Assembly: GCA_002067975.1 (NCBI GenBank)
Contig: MVRS01000244.1
Span: forward strand, 1-64,000
Reading direction: 5' to 3'
From: Syntrophorhabdus sp. PtaU1.Bin058
Lineage (GTDB): Bacteria; Desulfobacterota; Syntrophorhabdia; Syntrophorhabdales; Syntrophorhabdaceae
Length of the DNA stretch: 64,000 bases
Shown here: positions 27,484 to 37,601 of the stretch, in pieces
Layout of the letters: each line of letters starts with the position of its first letter
How positions within the stretch are numbered: position 1 is the stretch's first letter
The notes under the pieces: model-generated
Database searches by the model: none
Told to the model about the DNA's origin: nothing
The model's input: the letters and a program-made list of their open reading frames with translations, nothing else
Program-made: the position numbers and the translations under genes

Positions 27484-27508
27484 CATGGGCCATGACGTGC
27501 GGCCCATG
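27484..27508. other. Hairpin between yqeC and the TPR gene
   Basis: CATGGGCC (27484-27491) pairs with GGCCCATG (27501-27508) around a 9-nt loop. There is no following T-run on the minus strand, so it is not a standard terminator. Confidence 0.5.
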
Positions 27509-27525
27509 GCAAATTATGGAAAACG

Positions 27526-28248
27526 CTATGTTTTTTGTACTGCGTAGAATATCCCGAAGGGTATGGCGGAGGCAATGACCTTCCCTCCCGGCAGTATATC
27601 CTGCAATGCCCTGGCGAGCGTCAGCGCATTTCCTTTCAGGGCCAGCGTATCGAGCTTGTTCAAGACAATGGTACATTGCATTTCATCCACGCCCTTCAGC
27701 AGGATGTCCCGGGAAAAAAGACGTAAAAAGATATCCGGGCCGATAATCTCATCAGCCTTTATCCCCGTCCTGTCGCATAGGAGTTCCCATCTGAAGATCT
27801 TTTCCCTGACCGTACAGAACAGGCCGTCAAGGCCGGCAATAACAAATATCATCTCTGAACGGGGCGGTATCACGGGTTCATATTCTGCCGGGTATTTGAG
27901 GGGCAGTCTCTTCGACCCGTCGGCCTCTATAAGGACAAGGTCAAAGAGTTCACCCATCCTGTCGATCTCGTCAAAGGTTACCCCTGTCAGTTTCCCGTCC
28001 TCAAGCGATCCCCCTATCCTGAGGTATGACGGCATATCCGGTCTGTCGATACCCTTTTCCGCCGTGAGGATGTAAGGGTCCTTTGCGAAGATCTTCGTCG
28101 TCGTTGTGATCGCGACCCTCTTGCCCTGCCGTACTGCACCCGCCGCGAGATATTCGATAAGGGTCGTTTTACCGCCTCCGCCGACGAACGTCACGTACCT
28201 TTTGCCGAGAATGTCGTTGAGGGGGTCAATCCTTTGAATGCGCAACAT
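27526..28248 (-). CDS. yqeC: YqeC-like selenium cofactor biosynthesis protein
   Basis: A 240-residue protein with a P-loop FVGGGGKTTLIEYLA, TTTTKIF, LVLIEADGSKRLPLKYPAEYEPVI and a G4-like IVLNKLD. This matches YqeC, associated with selenium-dependent molybdenum hydroxylases (with YqeB and selD). None of those partners lies nearby, but the molybdate genes are 22 kb away. Overlaps the DUF2007 gene by 23 bp. Confidence 0.88.
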   Translation of the reverse strand: MLRIQRIDPLNDILGKRYVTFVGGGGKTTLIEYLAAGAVRQGKRVAITTTTKIFAKDPYILTAEKGIDRPDMPSYLRIGGSLEDGKLTGVTFDEIDRMGELFDLVLIEADGSKRLPLKYPAEYEPVIPPRSEMIFVIAGLDGLFCTVREKIFRWELLCDRTGIKADEIIGPDIFLRLFSRDILLKGVDEMQCTIVLNKLDTLALKGNALTLARALQDILPGGKVIASAIPFGIFYAVQKT

Positions 28249-28477
28249 ATGGAAGTGATTTAATCCGTTTGATGATGGTCAGGGCCCTGTCTTTATCGCG
28301 CCCCATAACGGAAAGCGATGCGTAACCTTTCTGGAGTATGAAAAGACCGTCGTATGCCGTATCCTTATATTCTTTGATCCTATAGTCGATGCCTTCTTTA
28401 TCGAGGGCATCCCTGAGCATGTCCATCTCAAAGATGCTCTCGATGATATGAACCTTGACCCATTTATTTGGGTGCAT
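28226..28477 (-). CDS. DUF2007-type small protein
   Basis: An 83-residue protein with the DUF2007 (putative signal-transducing) layout: WVKVHIIESIFEMDMLRDALDKEGI, a beta-rich middle and SVMGRDKDRALTIIKRI. Members are often fused to or near regulatory genes; the function is unknown. It overlaps genes on both sides. Confidence 0.75.
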   Translation of the reverse strand: MHPNKWVKVHIIESIFEMDMLRDALDKEGIDYRIKEYKDTAYDGLFILQKGYASLSVMGRDKDRALTIIKRIKSLPYVAHSKD

Positions 28478-28925
28478 TTCCTTTCTGCTGGCCGGCCTTT
28501 TCCGCCGGTCCTACCCAGATCTCAACCTCGGTCTGGAAGGCGCCGCGCGACATCTTGATGTTGCAGGTCTTGTCTTCCTTCTGGTAATTGAGTACCACGT
28601 CTTTATACCGGAAGCTGTTGATGTATTTCCATCCGTTCTTTGCCATGTTGATCTTGAAATAATTTTCGAGGGACTGCACGTCTACGTTACCGTTGAGAAA
28701 CATTACCCCTGCCCTCATTGCGGGGTTTTCGTAAACAAAACTCTTCTCAGGCACATAGGTCAGCTCCTTGGGGACGGGGATATCCGGGAAGCCGTAGAAG
28801 GCCTGGTTGGCCACTTCCTGCCTGGGTTGGGCAGTTCCCTCAGAACCCGTGGTTCCTTTCTGGAACAATGTACACCCTGAGAATGCCAGAAGCATAATAA
28901 ACGATAGAATAAAAATCTTCTTCAT
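28464..28925 (-). CDS. Uncharacterised lipoprotein
   Basis: A 153-residue protein with a lipoprotein signal peptide (FILSFIMLLAFSGC, Cys18 as the lipidation site). The mature part includes PDIPVPKELTYVPEKS and AGVMFLNGNVDVQSLENYF, a pattern I recall from deltaproteobacterial lipoproteins of unknown role. It overlaps folE2 by 4 bp. Confidence 0.8.
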   Translation of the reverse strand: MKKIFILSFIMLLAFSGCTLFQKGTTGSEGTAQPRQEVANQAFYGFPDIPVPKELTYVPEKSFVYENPAMRAGVMFLNGNVDVQSLENYFKINMAKNGWKYINSFRYKDVVLNYQKEDKTCNIKMSRGAFQTEVEIWVGPAEKAGQQKGNAPK

Positions 28926-29740
28926 GTGTTCCCTCCCTCATTTTTTCTTTCAAGATACGCATACGCGCTGTGGTTGTGGATGCTTTCAAAATTTTCAGCC
29001 TCTATGGCGAACCACGTGATATTTGTATCCTTTGATAGAGTCTCCGCAATATCTCTTACCACGTCTTCGACAAATTTTGGATTCTCAAATGCCTTTTCAG
29101 TGATGTACTTTTCGTCCTCCCTCTTGAGGATGGAGTATACATCGGTACTTGCACAATTTTCTATGACATTTATCATGTCTTCGATCCAGAAGAATTTTTT
29201 AAAACTCACATCAAGCCTTGCAACTCCTCTCTGGTTATGCGCCCCATACTCGCTGATCTCTTTTGAGCAGGGGCAGAGGGTGTTGATCGGCACGGACACT
29301 GATACAACAAACCTTTTCATCCTGTCCATGTTGTCCATGTAGCCTGAAAAACCGCAGTGGTATTCAAGAAAGCTCTGGGTCTTTGAGACCGGCGCCTCTT
29401 TTTTCATGAAATAAGGGAACTGTACGATCATGTGGGCGGATTCGGCATTGAGCCTGTCCTTCATCTCTTTCAGTATGCCGGGGAAGTTCTTCATGTTGAT
29501 CATATTCTTGTTGTCATGGAGGATCTCGACGAACCTGCTCATGTGGGTGCCCTTATAATTATGGGGGAGGCTGACATACATGTCTATGGTTGCGATGGTA
29601 TGCTGAAGGCCGTTTACCTTGTCCATAACGACAATAGGATACTTGACATTCTTTACACCCACCTTATCGATCTCTATCTTCCGGGTGTCTTCCATGTTCT
29701 GCACATCTATCATGTCTGCTTTAGATACCATAAGCCGCAT
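28922..29740 (-). CDS. folE2: GTP cyclohydrolase FolE2
   Basis: A 272-residue type IB GTP cyclohydrolase making 7,8-dihydroneopterin triphosphate. The zinc/catalytic Cys region NTLCPCSKEISEYGAHNQRG is diagnostic, as are RFVEILHD and EDVVRDIAETL. The start overlaps the end of queD by 20 bp, so the two steps to carboxy-tetrahydropterin (queuosine route) are adjacent. FolE2 also feeds folate synthesis and can work under zinc limitation. Confidence 0.96.
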   Translation of the reverse strand: MRLMVSKADMIDVQNMEDTRKIEIDKVGVKNVKYPIVVMDKVNGLQHTIATIDMYVSLPHNYKGTHMSRFVEILHDNKNMINMKNFPGILKEMKDRLNAESAHMIVQFPYFMKKEAPVSKTQSFLEYHCGFSGYMDNMDRMKRFVVSVSVPINTLCPCSKEISEYGAHNQRGVARLDVSFKKFFWIEDMINVIENCASTDVYSILKREDEKYITEKAFENPKFVEDVVRDIAETLSKDTNITWFAIEAENFESIHNHSAYAYLERKNEGGNT

Positions 29741-30095
29741 ATGCCTTCTCTGATTCCCATACCCTGACTTCTTTCAGGGATATGTTTTCCTCTTTGATGA
29801 TCTTTTTCATCTCATCGTATATGTACATTGATACATATTCCGCCGAACTTGCCCTGTCGGCGAAAAAGGCAATCTCGTTGAGGTATTTATGATCCAGTTT
29901 TTCCAGGACATCGTGGAGGTACCCCTTGATGATCTTGAAATCCACAAGAAGGCCGTCATCACCGAGCCTTTCGCCTGTGACCAGGACCTCAACGGCAAAG
30001 TTGTGCCCGTGCAGTTCTTCGCATTTTCCCTGGTAGCCTTCCAGCCTGTGTGCGGCTGCAAAGGAATCTTTAACGCTCAGCGTGAACATGAACAT
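29721..30095 (-). CDS. queD: 6-carboxytetrahydropterin synthase QueD
   Basis: A 124-residue PTPS-family enzyme. Zinc ligands His16 (AAAHRL), His29 and His31 (LHGHNF) and catalytic Cys25 (GKCEELHG) are present, so it is QueD rather than a Cys-less PTPS relative. It is first in the minus-strand string after the rplC gap. QueE and QueC are not in the window. Confidence 0.95.
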   Translation of the reverse strand: MFMFTLSVKDSFAAAHRLEGYQGKCEELHGHNFAVEVLVTGERLGDDGLLVDFKIIKGYLHDVLEKLDHKYLNEIAFFADRASSAEYVSMYIYDEMKKIIKEENISLKEVRVWESEKAYAAYGI

Positions 30096-30135
30096 AATCT
30101 ATCGTCTGGGGCGTTTAAAGTCAATAGAAACACCT

Positions 30136-30226
30136 GGAAGAGCAGAGGAGCAGATACTCGTCGCTGGTTGCTGCTTACTTGATACTGGTTTGGACAAGCA
30201 TCGAGTATCGAGGAACGAGGAACAGG
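30136..30226. repeat. Degenerate heptamer repeat array of thirteen units
   Basis: Thirteen successive 7-nt units in strict phase, including CTGGTTG, CTGCTTA, CTTGATA, CTGGTTT and CATCGAG, TATCGAG, GAACGAG, GAACAGG. It fills most of the gap between rplC and queD. Confidence 0.75.
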
Positions 30227-30243
30227 GTCTTCATCGTAATGTT

Positions 30244-30891
30244 TTATTTTTGTTTCTTGACTGCCTTTTTTATGATCACGATCCCGTTTGCCGGACCCGG
30301 AACGGCACCCTCCACGAGAAGGATATTCGTATCGCTCCGCACGTCCACGACCTTCAGGTTTTGTATGGTTACCTTTTTTGCACCCATGTGTCCCGGCATC
30401 TTCATACCTTTCATGGTTCTGCCGGGTGTCATGTTCTGGCCGATGGAGCCGCCGTGCCTGAAGAATTCGTGGCTGCCCCGTGAAGCAGGGGCACCATGGA
30501 AGCCATGTCTTTTTATTACGCCGGCAAAGCCCTTTCCCTTCGAAGTGCCGGTAATATCGACGAATTCACCGGGCTCGAAGATTTCAACCGAAAAGGTCGA
30601 GCCTACGTCGTATGACTCCAGATCTTCGGGGGTGACCCTGAATTCCCGGAGGATTTTTGCCGGTGCTGCAGATGACTTTTTGAAATGGCCAGAAAGGGGT
30701 TTATTGACCCGCTGTACATTCCGGACCTGTTCGAAACCGCACTGGAGGGCGGCATATCCTTCCTTTGCAATACCTTTTTTCTGAACAACATAACAGGGTC
30801 CTGCCTGTATGACGGTAACCGGTGTCATGCCACCGTTCTCATCGAATATCTCGGTCATGCCGATCTTTTTTCCTATAAGTCCGATTCCCAT
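30244..30891 (-). CDS. rplC: 50S ribosomal protein L3
   Basis: A 215-residue L3. ATG 30891 after GGAGGTGCAGTA gives GIGLIGKKIGMTEIFDENG; the ORF extension to 31005 is not family sequence. The core GFHGAPASRGSHEFFRHGG, PGRTMKGMKMPGHMG and VTIQNLKVVDVR is full length. L3 normally sits in the S10 operon between rpsJ and rplD; here it is alone, with an intergenic repeat array and queD downstream and a divergent HDOD gene upstream. Confidence 0.96.
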   Translation of the reverse strand: MGIGLIGKKIGMTEIFDENGGMTPVTVIQAGPCYVVQKKGIAKEGYAALQCGFEQVRNVQRVNKPLSGHFKKSSAAPAKILREFRVTPEDLESYDVGSTFSVEIFEPGEFVDITGTSKGKGFAGVIKRHGFHGAPASRGSHEFFRHGGSIGQNMTPGRTMKGMKMPGHMGAKKVTIQNLKVVDVRSDTNILLVEGAVPGPANGIVIIKKAVKKQK

Positions 30892-31057
30892 TACTGCACC
30901 TCCAAAAAGTATAACAGCATAGTAGAAAATACCTTCAAAGTCAAGTGCTTTGGTGTTTTGGGGTCTTTTTCTTGTGGTAAGGCCGGTTTTTTCCGGTTTT
31001 TTCAAAAAAAAACTTAATTTTTCACCAATTTATTCGAAAAGGTATATAGACACGACT

Positions 31058-31870
31058 ATGATGAACCTTACCGTCAGAGACACCCTACTGCAAAAGGCCA
31101 CTGATTTAAAGATCATACCGACGCTGAACGGCATTATCAATAAAGTATTTCATATCCTGGGCAATAAAAATTCGTCCTTTAATGATCTCTGCGATGTGGT
31201 GCAATACGACCAGGCCATCTCGTCCAAGATCATCAGTATTGCCAACTCGGCTTACTATAGCAGGGGCGTTGAGATCTTCCACCTCCAGCGCGCCATGCTT
31301 ACCATCGGTTTCGAAGAGATAAAGGGTATCGTGACGTGTCTTCTGTTCATGGACAATATCCTGAAAAAGCTTAAACTGAAAGAAGAAGACCTTTTCGGTC
31401 TCTGGGAGCATTCCATCAAGGTAGCCTGTGCCGCCAAGATCCTTTCGGAAAGGATGCTCATTGAAGATCCTCAGAAGATATATACGGTATCGTTGCTCCA
31501 TGATATCGGAAAGATCGTCTTTTATCTTGGCGTGGAGAACTATGGAGCACTTGTCCGTGAGGCCGAAAGAAACAGACAGGATATAAGCGTTCTGGAGAAG
31601 CAGAGCTTCGGCATAGACCACCAGGAGGCGGGGTATATCATCTCCATTAAGTGGAAATTCCCTGATTATTTCGGACACGTCATCCGCCGCCACCACGAAA
31701 AGGGCTATGCCGGCGCATACGCGCCTCTTGTAAACATAGTGAACGCTGCCGACCAGTTCCTCCTTTTCCCTGAAAACGTAAACACAAGTGAAGGTCTTAT
31801 CCTCCAGAAAGAAAAAAACGGCATAACCAGAGAGATGGAAAAGATCATGAACTTTTTACAGTTGGTATAG
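31058..31870 (+). CDS. HDOD-domain protein
   Basis: A 270-residue HDOD protein, a degenerate HD-type domain used in signalling. FNDLCDVVQYDQAISSKII, SIANSAYYSRG, IGFEEIKGIVTCLLF and LLHDIGKIVF are typical. It ends 1 nt before the next kinase gene, so the two probably form a signalling pair. ATG 31058 or 31061 are equivalent choices; the ribosome site is weak. Confidence 0.9.
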   Translation: MMNLTVRDTLLQKATDLKIIPTLNGIINKVFHILGNKNSSFNDLCDVVQYDQAISSKIISIANSAYYSRGVEIFHLQRAMLTIGFEEIKGIVTCLLFMDNILKKLKLKEEDLFGLWEHSIKVACAAKILSERMLIEDPQKIYTVSLLHDIGKIVFYLGVENYGALVREAERNRQDISVLEKQSFGIDHQEAGYIISIKWKFPDYFGHVIRRHHEKGYAGAYAPLVNIVNAADQFLLFPENVNTSEGLILQKEKNGITREMEKIMNFLQLV

Positions 31871-31871
31871 C

Positions 31872-33821
31872 ATGAGACACAACGATCTCAAATCTGAATC
31901 ATTAAAAGTACAGTGGAATTTTTATGAGAGGGCTGTAAACAACTATTCCATCATCATGCGGATCATGGACAGCATCGATAACGGCGAAGGCCTCGTCAGG
32001 CATATGCCGAAGGTCTTTGTGGAGGAATCGTTTTTCGACATGTGCAAGATCATCCTGGACGGGAACGGCACGATCCACGAGGGTTTCTACAGTATAGACG
32101 GCACAGAGGACAGCATTGACAGCAAAGGTATTTTGATGAAAAACGGCAACAACACCGCGCCGGCAATTATAGACGACGCATTCGGATATGGGGTTGTCTA
32201 TATATATCCCCTCAAACAGGGCATCAGGACCGTCGGTTTCATCGTCCTCGGAAAAAAATACTATATGGATATCCAGTTGCGGTCCCTGAGGGAGCTGGAG
32301 ATAGTGTGCGACCTTTATAATAAGGCCCTGATCCTGAATAACAATGGTCACGACCTTCAGCAGGACGTTGAAGGGAAAAGCACCTTTGAACATATCGTTG
32401 ACGGATTCCCCGATGCCTTCATGCTTGTCGATAAGGACGGTTTTGTCTGCTATGTCAACGAAAAGGCAAAGAGTGAATTCGAGACGCAGAAAGGCTTCCT
32501 TACCGGGGAGAGGATCGACAAGGTCATCCCCGGCGTAACCGACGAAGTCTTCAGGGAAAACGGCGTGCTCTACGGGAAGGTGACGTATAAATCAGGCAAT
32601 GCCTATAAGATCTTCACAATTGAGCGTTTCCCCGTTCAGATAGACAGGGATGACGGGACGCTGCGGGGTATCATCTTCAAGGACGTTGCGGAGCAGGCGA
32701 TCAGGAAAGAGGAAAACCTGCTGCGCGAGAAGATGGGCAGCGTGGGGATGCTCGCCGGCGGTATTGCCCACGATTTTAATAACCTTTTGACAGGGGTGCT
32801 GGGATACTCTTCGTTAATGAAAAAATTCCTCGCCGATAATCCTGCCTTACTCCGGTATGCGGAGGCAATCGAAAATTCCGCGCAGAGGGCCTCCAGGCTG
32901 ACACAGCATCTTCTCAATTTTTCAAGGAGGCAGAAGAGGACAACGGGTATCGTCGTACTCAACGACCTCCTTGACGATATCCTTTATCTGTTGAAGGAGA
33001 GTTTTAAAGAGATAGAGATCGAGAAATCCTTCGATCCCGCCATACCTCCCATTAAGGGCGACGAAACAGAACTCCAGAACGTTTTCCTCAACCTCCTTGT
33101 GAATGCGAAGGATGCCATGGAAGGCAAGGGTTCTTTACGGGTGAGGACCGAAAAGAAAAACTACGGCAACAGCGGGGAATTTGCGCTCATTGAGATCGAA
33201 GATACGGGGACGGGGATCGATGAGACATTACGACAAAAGATCTTTGAGCCCTATTTTACAACAAAGGGAAACTCTTCAAATCTGGGCATGGGGCTTTACC
33301 TCGTTGATAAGGTGATAAAGGGACACGGCGGCTTCATTGAGGTGGAAAGCAGCGAAGGGAGAGGCACGAAATTTTCTCTCTATCTGCCTTTGCCTGCGGA
33401 CAGGATGCAGAAAAAGGCGGCACAGGAAAAGGCACAGAACAGTGAGATCTTAAAAGGCAAAACCGTACTCGTCGTCGATGACGAGGATATAATACGGGAA
33501 CTTTTAAAAAGGACACTCACGGAGACCGGCGCCAGGGTGCTGGAGGCCGGGAACGGTTCGGATTGCCTGAAGACCTTTCAGGATCACGTTGACGAGATCC
33601 GGGTCATTATCCTTGACATGATCATGCCGGGACTGAAGGGCGACGATGTGCTGAAGAAGATCAGGGAGATCCGCCAGGATGTTATCGTGATCATCGCCAG
33701 CGGTTTCATGGGCGACGAACAACGGATAAAAATTAAAGAGTACAGGCCTGACGGGTTTCTGGACAAACCATTTACGGACAGGGACATCATCAAATCAATT
33801 GTGGCGACCCTTTCAACGTAG
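31872..33821 (+). CDS. Hybrid histidine kinase with GAF-like, PAS and receiver domains
   Basis: A 649-residue cytoplasmic kinase. The first 165 residues look like a GAF-type sensor (GVVYIYPLKQGIRTVGFIVLG), then PAS (about 185-285), HisKA with His300 in [11 protein letters not shown], HATPase (NAKDAM, DTGTGID, GMGLYLVDKV), and a receiver with Asp582 in VIILDMIMPGLKG. It probably works with the upstream HDOD protein. The last codons overlap the convergent uvrC gene by 9 bp. Confidence 0.93.
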   Translation: MRHNDLKSESLKVQWNFYERAVNNYSIIMRIMDSIDNGEGLVRHMPKVFVEESFFDMCKIILDGNGTIHEGFYSIDGTEDSIDSKGILMKNGNNTAPAIIDDAFGYGVVYIYPLKQGIRTVGFIVLGKKYYMDIQLRSLRELEIVCDLYNKALILNNNGHDLQQDVEGKSTFEHIVDGFPDAFMLVDKDGFVCYVNEKAKSEFETQKGFLTGERIDKVIPGVTDEVFRENGVLYGKVTYKSGNAYKIFTIERFPVQIDRDDGTLRGIIFKDVAEQAIRKEENLLREKMGSVGMLAGGIAHDFNNLLTGVLGYSSLMKKFLADNPALLRYAEAIENSAQRASRLTQHLLNFSRRQKRTTGIVVLNDLLDDILYLLKESFKEIEIEKSFDPAIPPIKGDETELQNVFLNLLVNAKDAMEGKGSLRVRTEKKNYGNSGEFALIEIEDTGTGIDETLRQKIFEPYFTTKGNSSNLGMGLYLVDKVIKGHGGFIEVESSEGRGTKFSLYLPLPADRMQKKAAQEKAQNSEILKGKTVLVVDDEDIIRELLKRTLTETGARVLEAGNGSDCLKTFQDHVDEIRVIILDMIMPGLKGDDVLKKIREIRQDVIVIIASGFMGDEQRIKIKEYRPDGFLDKPFTDRDIIKSIVATLST

Positions 33822-35414
33822 GTCCTCCCTTTTTTTCCATCGTTTGTGAGAGGCCACGGCAAACCTGTGTGCCTCATCCCGCATCCGGAGGATCTCTTTA
33901 AATACGATTGAAGACCTTGACAGCGGAAGAGGGTTTTTGCGAAGCGGTATGTAGATGAGCTCTTCCATCTTTTTCCTTCGCTGTCCCTTTGCAACGCCGA
34001 TGACATCACTGTTGATATCCAGGGATTTGAGTATTTTCACGGATGCCGACAATTGTCCCTTGCCTCCGTCTATGATGCACAGGTCAGGGAGAGGGGCGAT
34101 CCCGGCGTCCGTCAGTCTTCTTCTCAGCGTTTCCCCTATCATTGCCACATCATCCATCGACGGTGCCTCTTTTATATGAAAGACCCGGTAAGACCTTTTG
34201 GATGCCTTGAATTTCTCAAATACCACCATAACCCCTGTAGGGTGTGTGCCGTGGCCGTGCGAGATGTCGTAGACCTCGACCCTGTTTGGTATCCTTTTCA
34301 GGTGAAGGGCCCTTTTGAAGACCTCTTCCCTGGGGATCGCTTCGGTCTCGTGAAGATTTTCAAGGGCGAGCTTCACGATCTCCCGTGCAGTCTCTTTCTC
34401 CGGCCCGTATATCCTGACAGGCCCGTTCTTCCTGTCACGCAGATACGCTTCAAGGGGCCCCATGTCTCCTGTCTCTTCCGACAGGATGATCTCTTCAGGG
34501 ACCGGCCGTGAGTCGTAGTACTGGAACAGGAAGGTTGGAATGATCTCGTGCAGGGTAGTGGCGACAGAGGGTTCCCGGAAGGTCTTTTTTGCGATGAGTA
34601 CCCCTTTTTTAAAGCTGAGGAGGATAATGCGGACCATCCGGTCTTCACCGGAAAAGGCCCACACGTCCCTGTCTTTTCCAAGGTGTTCGTGGACACTTTG
34701 TCCTTCCATCATGCCCTTGACGGCAAGATACCGCTCCTTAAGGGCCTGGGCCTCTTCGAACCTCCATGAAGAGATCGCACGGGCTATCCGCCTTTCAAGC
34801 TCCGCAAGGAGATTTTCGCTTCGCCCGGAGAGGAAATCCCTGAGTTCGGATACCATATCCCGGTAACCGGCATCATCGATCTTTTCAGCGCATGGTCCGG
34901 GACATTTCCCCAGTTGAAAAAGGATACAGGGCCTTTTCCGTTTTTTGAACACGCTGTCCTTGCATCTCCGTATTGCATAGAAGTTCTGGATCAGTTTCAA
35001 AACGTCCTTCACGTCCCTCGCGTGGGGGTAGGGACCGAAATACAGGGCGCCGTCATCCTTGATCTCCCTTGTCAGGTAAAGGGCAGGGTATTGGTCGTTG
35101 ACCGTCAGCTTCAACGAGATATAGCTCTTGTCGTCCTTGAGGTTCACGTTATAGCGCGGCCTGTTCTCCTTGATAAGGTTGTTTTCCAGGAGGAATGCCT
35201 CTTTTTCGTTCTTTGTCAGGAAGACCTCTACCTCTTCGATATTGTCAACGAGCCGTTCGGTCTTGATGTCCCGTTTTGTTTCGGCCATGTAGCTCCTGAC
35301 CCTTTCCTTTATGTTCTTTGCCTTGCCGATGTAGATGATGCTCTTTTCCCTGTCCCTGAAGATATAGACGCCGGAGGACTCCGGCAGGGTATTGAATTTC
35401 TGTTCCGTAATCAC
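33813..35414 (-). CDS. uvrC: Excinuclease ABC subunit C, short form
   Basis: A 533-residue UvrC, about 75 shorter than usual. The GIY-YIG nuclease ([21 protein letters not shown]), the Cys cluster ([13 protein letters not shown]), the UVR motif ([13 protein letters not shown]) and the RNase H-like 5'-incision domain ([31 protein letters not shown]) are present, ending at [17 protein letters not shown]. The C-terminal helix-hairpin-helix pair is absent. Start GTG overlaps the uvrB stop (GTGA). Confidence 0.95.
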   Translation of the reverse strand: MITEQKFNTLPESSGVYIFRDREKSIIYIGKAKNIKERVRSYMAETKRDIKTERLVDNIEEVEVFLTKNEKEAFLLENNLIKENRPRYNVNLKDDKSYISLKLTVNDQYPALYLTREIKDDGALYFGPYPHARDVKDVLKLIQNFYAIRRCKDSVFKKRKRPCILFQLGKCPGPCAEKIDDAGYRDMVSELRDFLSGRSENLLAELERRIARAISSWRFEEAQALKERYLAVKGMMEGQSVHEHLGKDRDVWAFSGEDRMVRIILLSFKKGVLIAKKTFREPSVATTLHEIIPTFLFQYYDSRPVPEEIILSEETGDMGPLEAYLRDRKNGPVRIYGPEKETAREIVKLALENLHETEAIPREEVFKRALHLKRIPNRVEVYDISHGHGTHPTGVMVVFEKFKASKRSYRVFHIKEAPSMDDVAMIGETLRRRLTDAGIAPLPDLCIIDGGKGQLSASVKILKSLDINSDVIGVAKGQRRKKMEELIYIPLRKNPLPLSRSSIVFKEILRMRDEAHRFAVASHKRWKKREDLR

Positions 35415-37399
35415 AGGGTGATCTCCATCTTTTCAAGCTTCAGGAGCCGGTCTCTCAGGCTGGCGGCCTTCTCGAAATCCCACCTCTTCGCCGCCTCGTT
35501 GATCTCTTTGCGCAGCTTCTTCACCATCCGGGACAGCTTTTTCGGCTCTATCCCTTTCTCTTCAAATTCGTCGACCGGGACGGTGTAGTAATCCTTTTCA
35601 TAGATGGACGACAGTATATCGACGACGGATTTCCTGATGCTCTCAGGCGTGATGCCGTGTTCCTCGTTGTACCTCATCTGGAGGTCCCTCCTCCTCTCTG
35701 TTTCCCCGATAGCCTTTCTCATGGACTCTGTCATTACGTCGCCGAACATGAGCACCTTTCCGTTAATATTTCGTGCAGCCCTGCCGCAGGTCTGTATCAG
35801 GGACGTCTCCGACCTGAGGAACCCCTCCTTGTCTGCATCGAGTATCGCCACGAGGGACACCTCCGGCAGGTCAAGACCTTCACGGAGGAGATTGACTCCC
35901 ACAAGGACATCGAATTTTCCCATTCGCAGGTCCCTGATGATCGCAACGCGTTCGAGGGTGTCGATATCGGAGTGGAGGTATTTTGTCCTGATATTCCGGT
36001 CCAAGAGAAAATCGGTAAGGTCTTCGGCAAACCTTTTCGTAAGCGTTGTGACGAGCACCCGCTCTTTCCGCCCGATGGTCTCCTGTATCTCAGGGATAAG
36101 CGTCTCGATCTGATTTTTTGCCTTTTGAATGTGGATAACGGGGTCCATGAGACCAGTGGGGCGGATAACCTGTTCGGCTATCCTGCCAGCCGCCTTATTG
36201 AGCTCATACTTTGCGGGCGTTGCCGATATATAGAGGACCTGTCCCTCCCTCGCCTCAAACTCTTCAAAGGTCAGGGGGCGGTTATCAAGCGCCGAGGGCA
36301 AACGGAACCCGTACTCCACAAGCGTCGTCTTCCGGGAACGGTCGCCGCGGTACATGCCCATCAACTGGGGGATGGTGACGTGGCTTTCATCGATCATGAT
36401 CATGATGTTCTTCGGCAGGTAGTCCATCAGGGTAGGCGGCGGCTCGCCCGGTTGCCTCCCCGTCAGATGGCGGGAATAATTTTCTATGCCGGTACAGTAG
36501 CCCAGCTCGCGCAGCATCTCGAGGTCGTATTGGGTCCGCATGGAAAGACGCTGGGCCTCGAGGAGCTTCTTCTGCTTGTTCAGGGCCTCGAGGTGTTGTT
36601 TCAACTCCTCTTCGATGGAGACAATGGCGCCTTCGAGGGTCTCTCTCGGCGTCACGTAATGCGTGGCAGGGAATATGGTGCATCTCTTCAGCCTGCCAAG
36701 CGTCTTTCCGGTGAGCGGGTCTATGGAACAGATGGATCCGACGCGTTCATCGTCGAGGATGACCCTGACGGCCTTCTCTTCCTCGTAAGGAGGGAATATA
36801 TCGATATTTTCACCGCGGATCCTGAACCTGCCCCTGTAGAAATCGATGTCATTCCTCTCGTACTGGCACTGAATGAGCTTGTTCAGGAGGGTTTTTCTCT
36901 CCATCGCCTGACCTTCTTCGAGCGAGATGAGCATCCCGTAATAGGCCTCCGGTGAGCCGAGCCCGTAGATGCAGGAGACGCTTGCGACGATGATCACGTC
37001 GTCCCTTTCAAAGAGCGCGTTGGTGGCAAGGAGCCTCAGCTTGTCGATCTCCTCGTTTATAGACGAATCCTTTTCGATATAGGTGTCCGTTGTGGGAACG
37101 TAGGCCTCGGGCTGGTAGTAGTCATAATAACTCACAAAGAAATGGACCTCGTTCTCGGGGAAGAACGTTTTGAACTCGGTAAAGAGCTGGGCGGCAAGCG
37201 TCTTGTTGTGGGATATGATCAGGGCGGGCCTCTGGACCTTTTCGATAATATTGGCCATGGTAAATGTCTTGCCTGAACCCGTTACACCGAGGAGAACCTG
37301 GTGCGGGGCCCCCTGCCGCAGTTGTTCAGAGATCCTTTTGATGGCCTCCGGCTGATCTCCCCTTGGAGTGTAGTCGCTGACGAGCCTGAACTTTTTCAT
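35411..37399 (-). CDS. uvrB: Excinuclease ABC subunit B
   Basis: A 662-residue UvrB: Walker [16 protein letters not shown], beta-hairpin region [36 protein letters not shown], helicase motifs [19 protein letters not shown] and AARNINGK, and a C-terminal UVR motif ([15 protein letters not shown]). Works with UvrA (not in window) and UvrC in nucleotide excision repair. Confidence 0.97.
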   Translation of the reverse strand: MKKFRLVSDYTPRGDQPEAIKRISEQLRQGAPHQVLLGVTGSGKTFTMANIIEKVQRPALIISHNKTLAAQLFTEFKTFFPENEVHFFVSYYDYYQPEAYVPTTDTYIEKDSSINEEIDKLRLLATNALFERDDVIIVASVSCIYGLGSPEAYYGMLISLEEGQAMERKTLLNKLIQCQYERNDIDFYRGRFRIRGENIDIFPPYEEEKAVRVILDDERVGSICSIDPLTGKTLGRLKRCTIFPATHYVTPRETLEGAIVSIEEELKQHLEALNKQKKLLEAQRLSMRTQYDLEMLRELGYCTGIENYSRHLTGRQPGEPPPTLMDYLPKNIMIMIDESHVTIPQLMGMYRGDRSRKTTLVEYGFRLPSALDNRPLTFEEFEAREGQVLYISATPAKYELNKAAGRIAEQVIRPTGLMDPVIHIQKAKNQIETLIPEIQETIGRKERVLVTTLTKRFAEDLTDFLLDRNIRTKYLHSDIDTLERVAIIRDLRMGKFDVLVGVNLLREGLDLPEVSLVAILDADKEGFLRSETSLIQTCGRAARNINGKVLMFGDVMTESMRKAIGETERRRDLQMRYNEEHGITPESIRKSVVDILSSIYEKDYYTVPVDEFEEKGIEPKKLSRMVKKLRKEINEAAKRWDFEKAASLRDRLLKLEKMEITL

Positions 37400-37601
37400 A
37401 CGGTTATATTGTAATGCCGCCGGAAGGTTCTGTCAAAAAGATAAAGACAGAGGATTAAATAGTAAGTCAAACCTCCGTTAATTACAAAGTGTTTTTTTCT
37501 TTGCAGGGTATGGCCGGAGTTGATAAAAGCTCTTGACATATTGAGGAAAAATGTTCCATCATTAAACAAATATATTATAAATTCATAGGAGGTAGGAGAA
37601 C

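Noticed and set aside
13196-30226. Possible CRISPR array
   Set aside because: The tandem units are only 7 nt, without spacers; no cas gene is present.
30970-31010. Terminator candidate with CCGG and T runs
   Set aside because: The stem is only 4-5 bp; the sequence is mostly low complexity.
35657-36955. 432-residue plus-strand open frame
   Set aside because: It is antisense to uvrB, has no ribosome site and codes for no recognisable domain.
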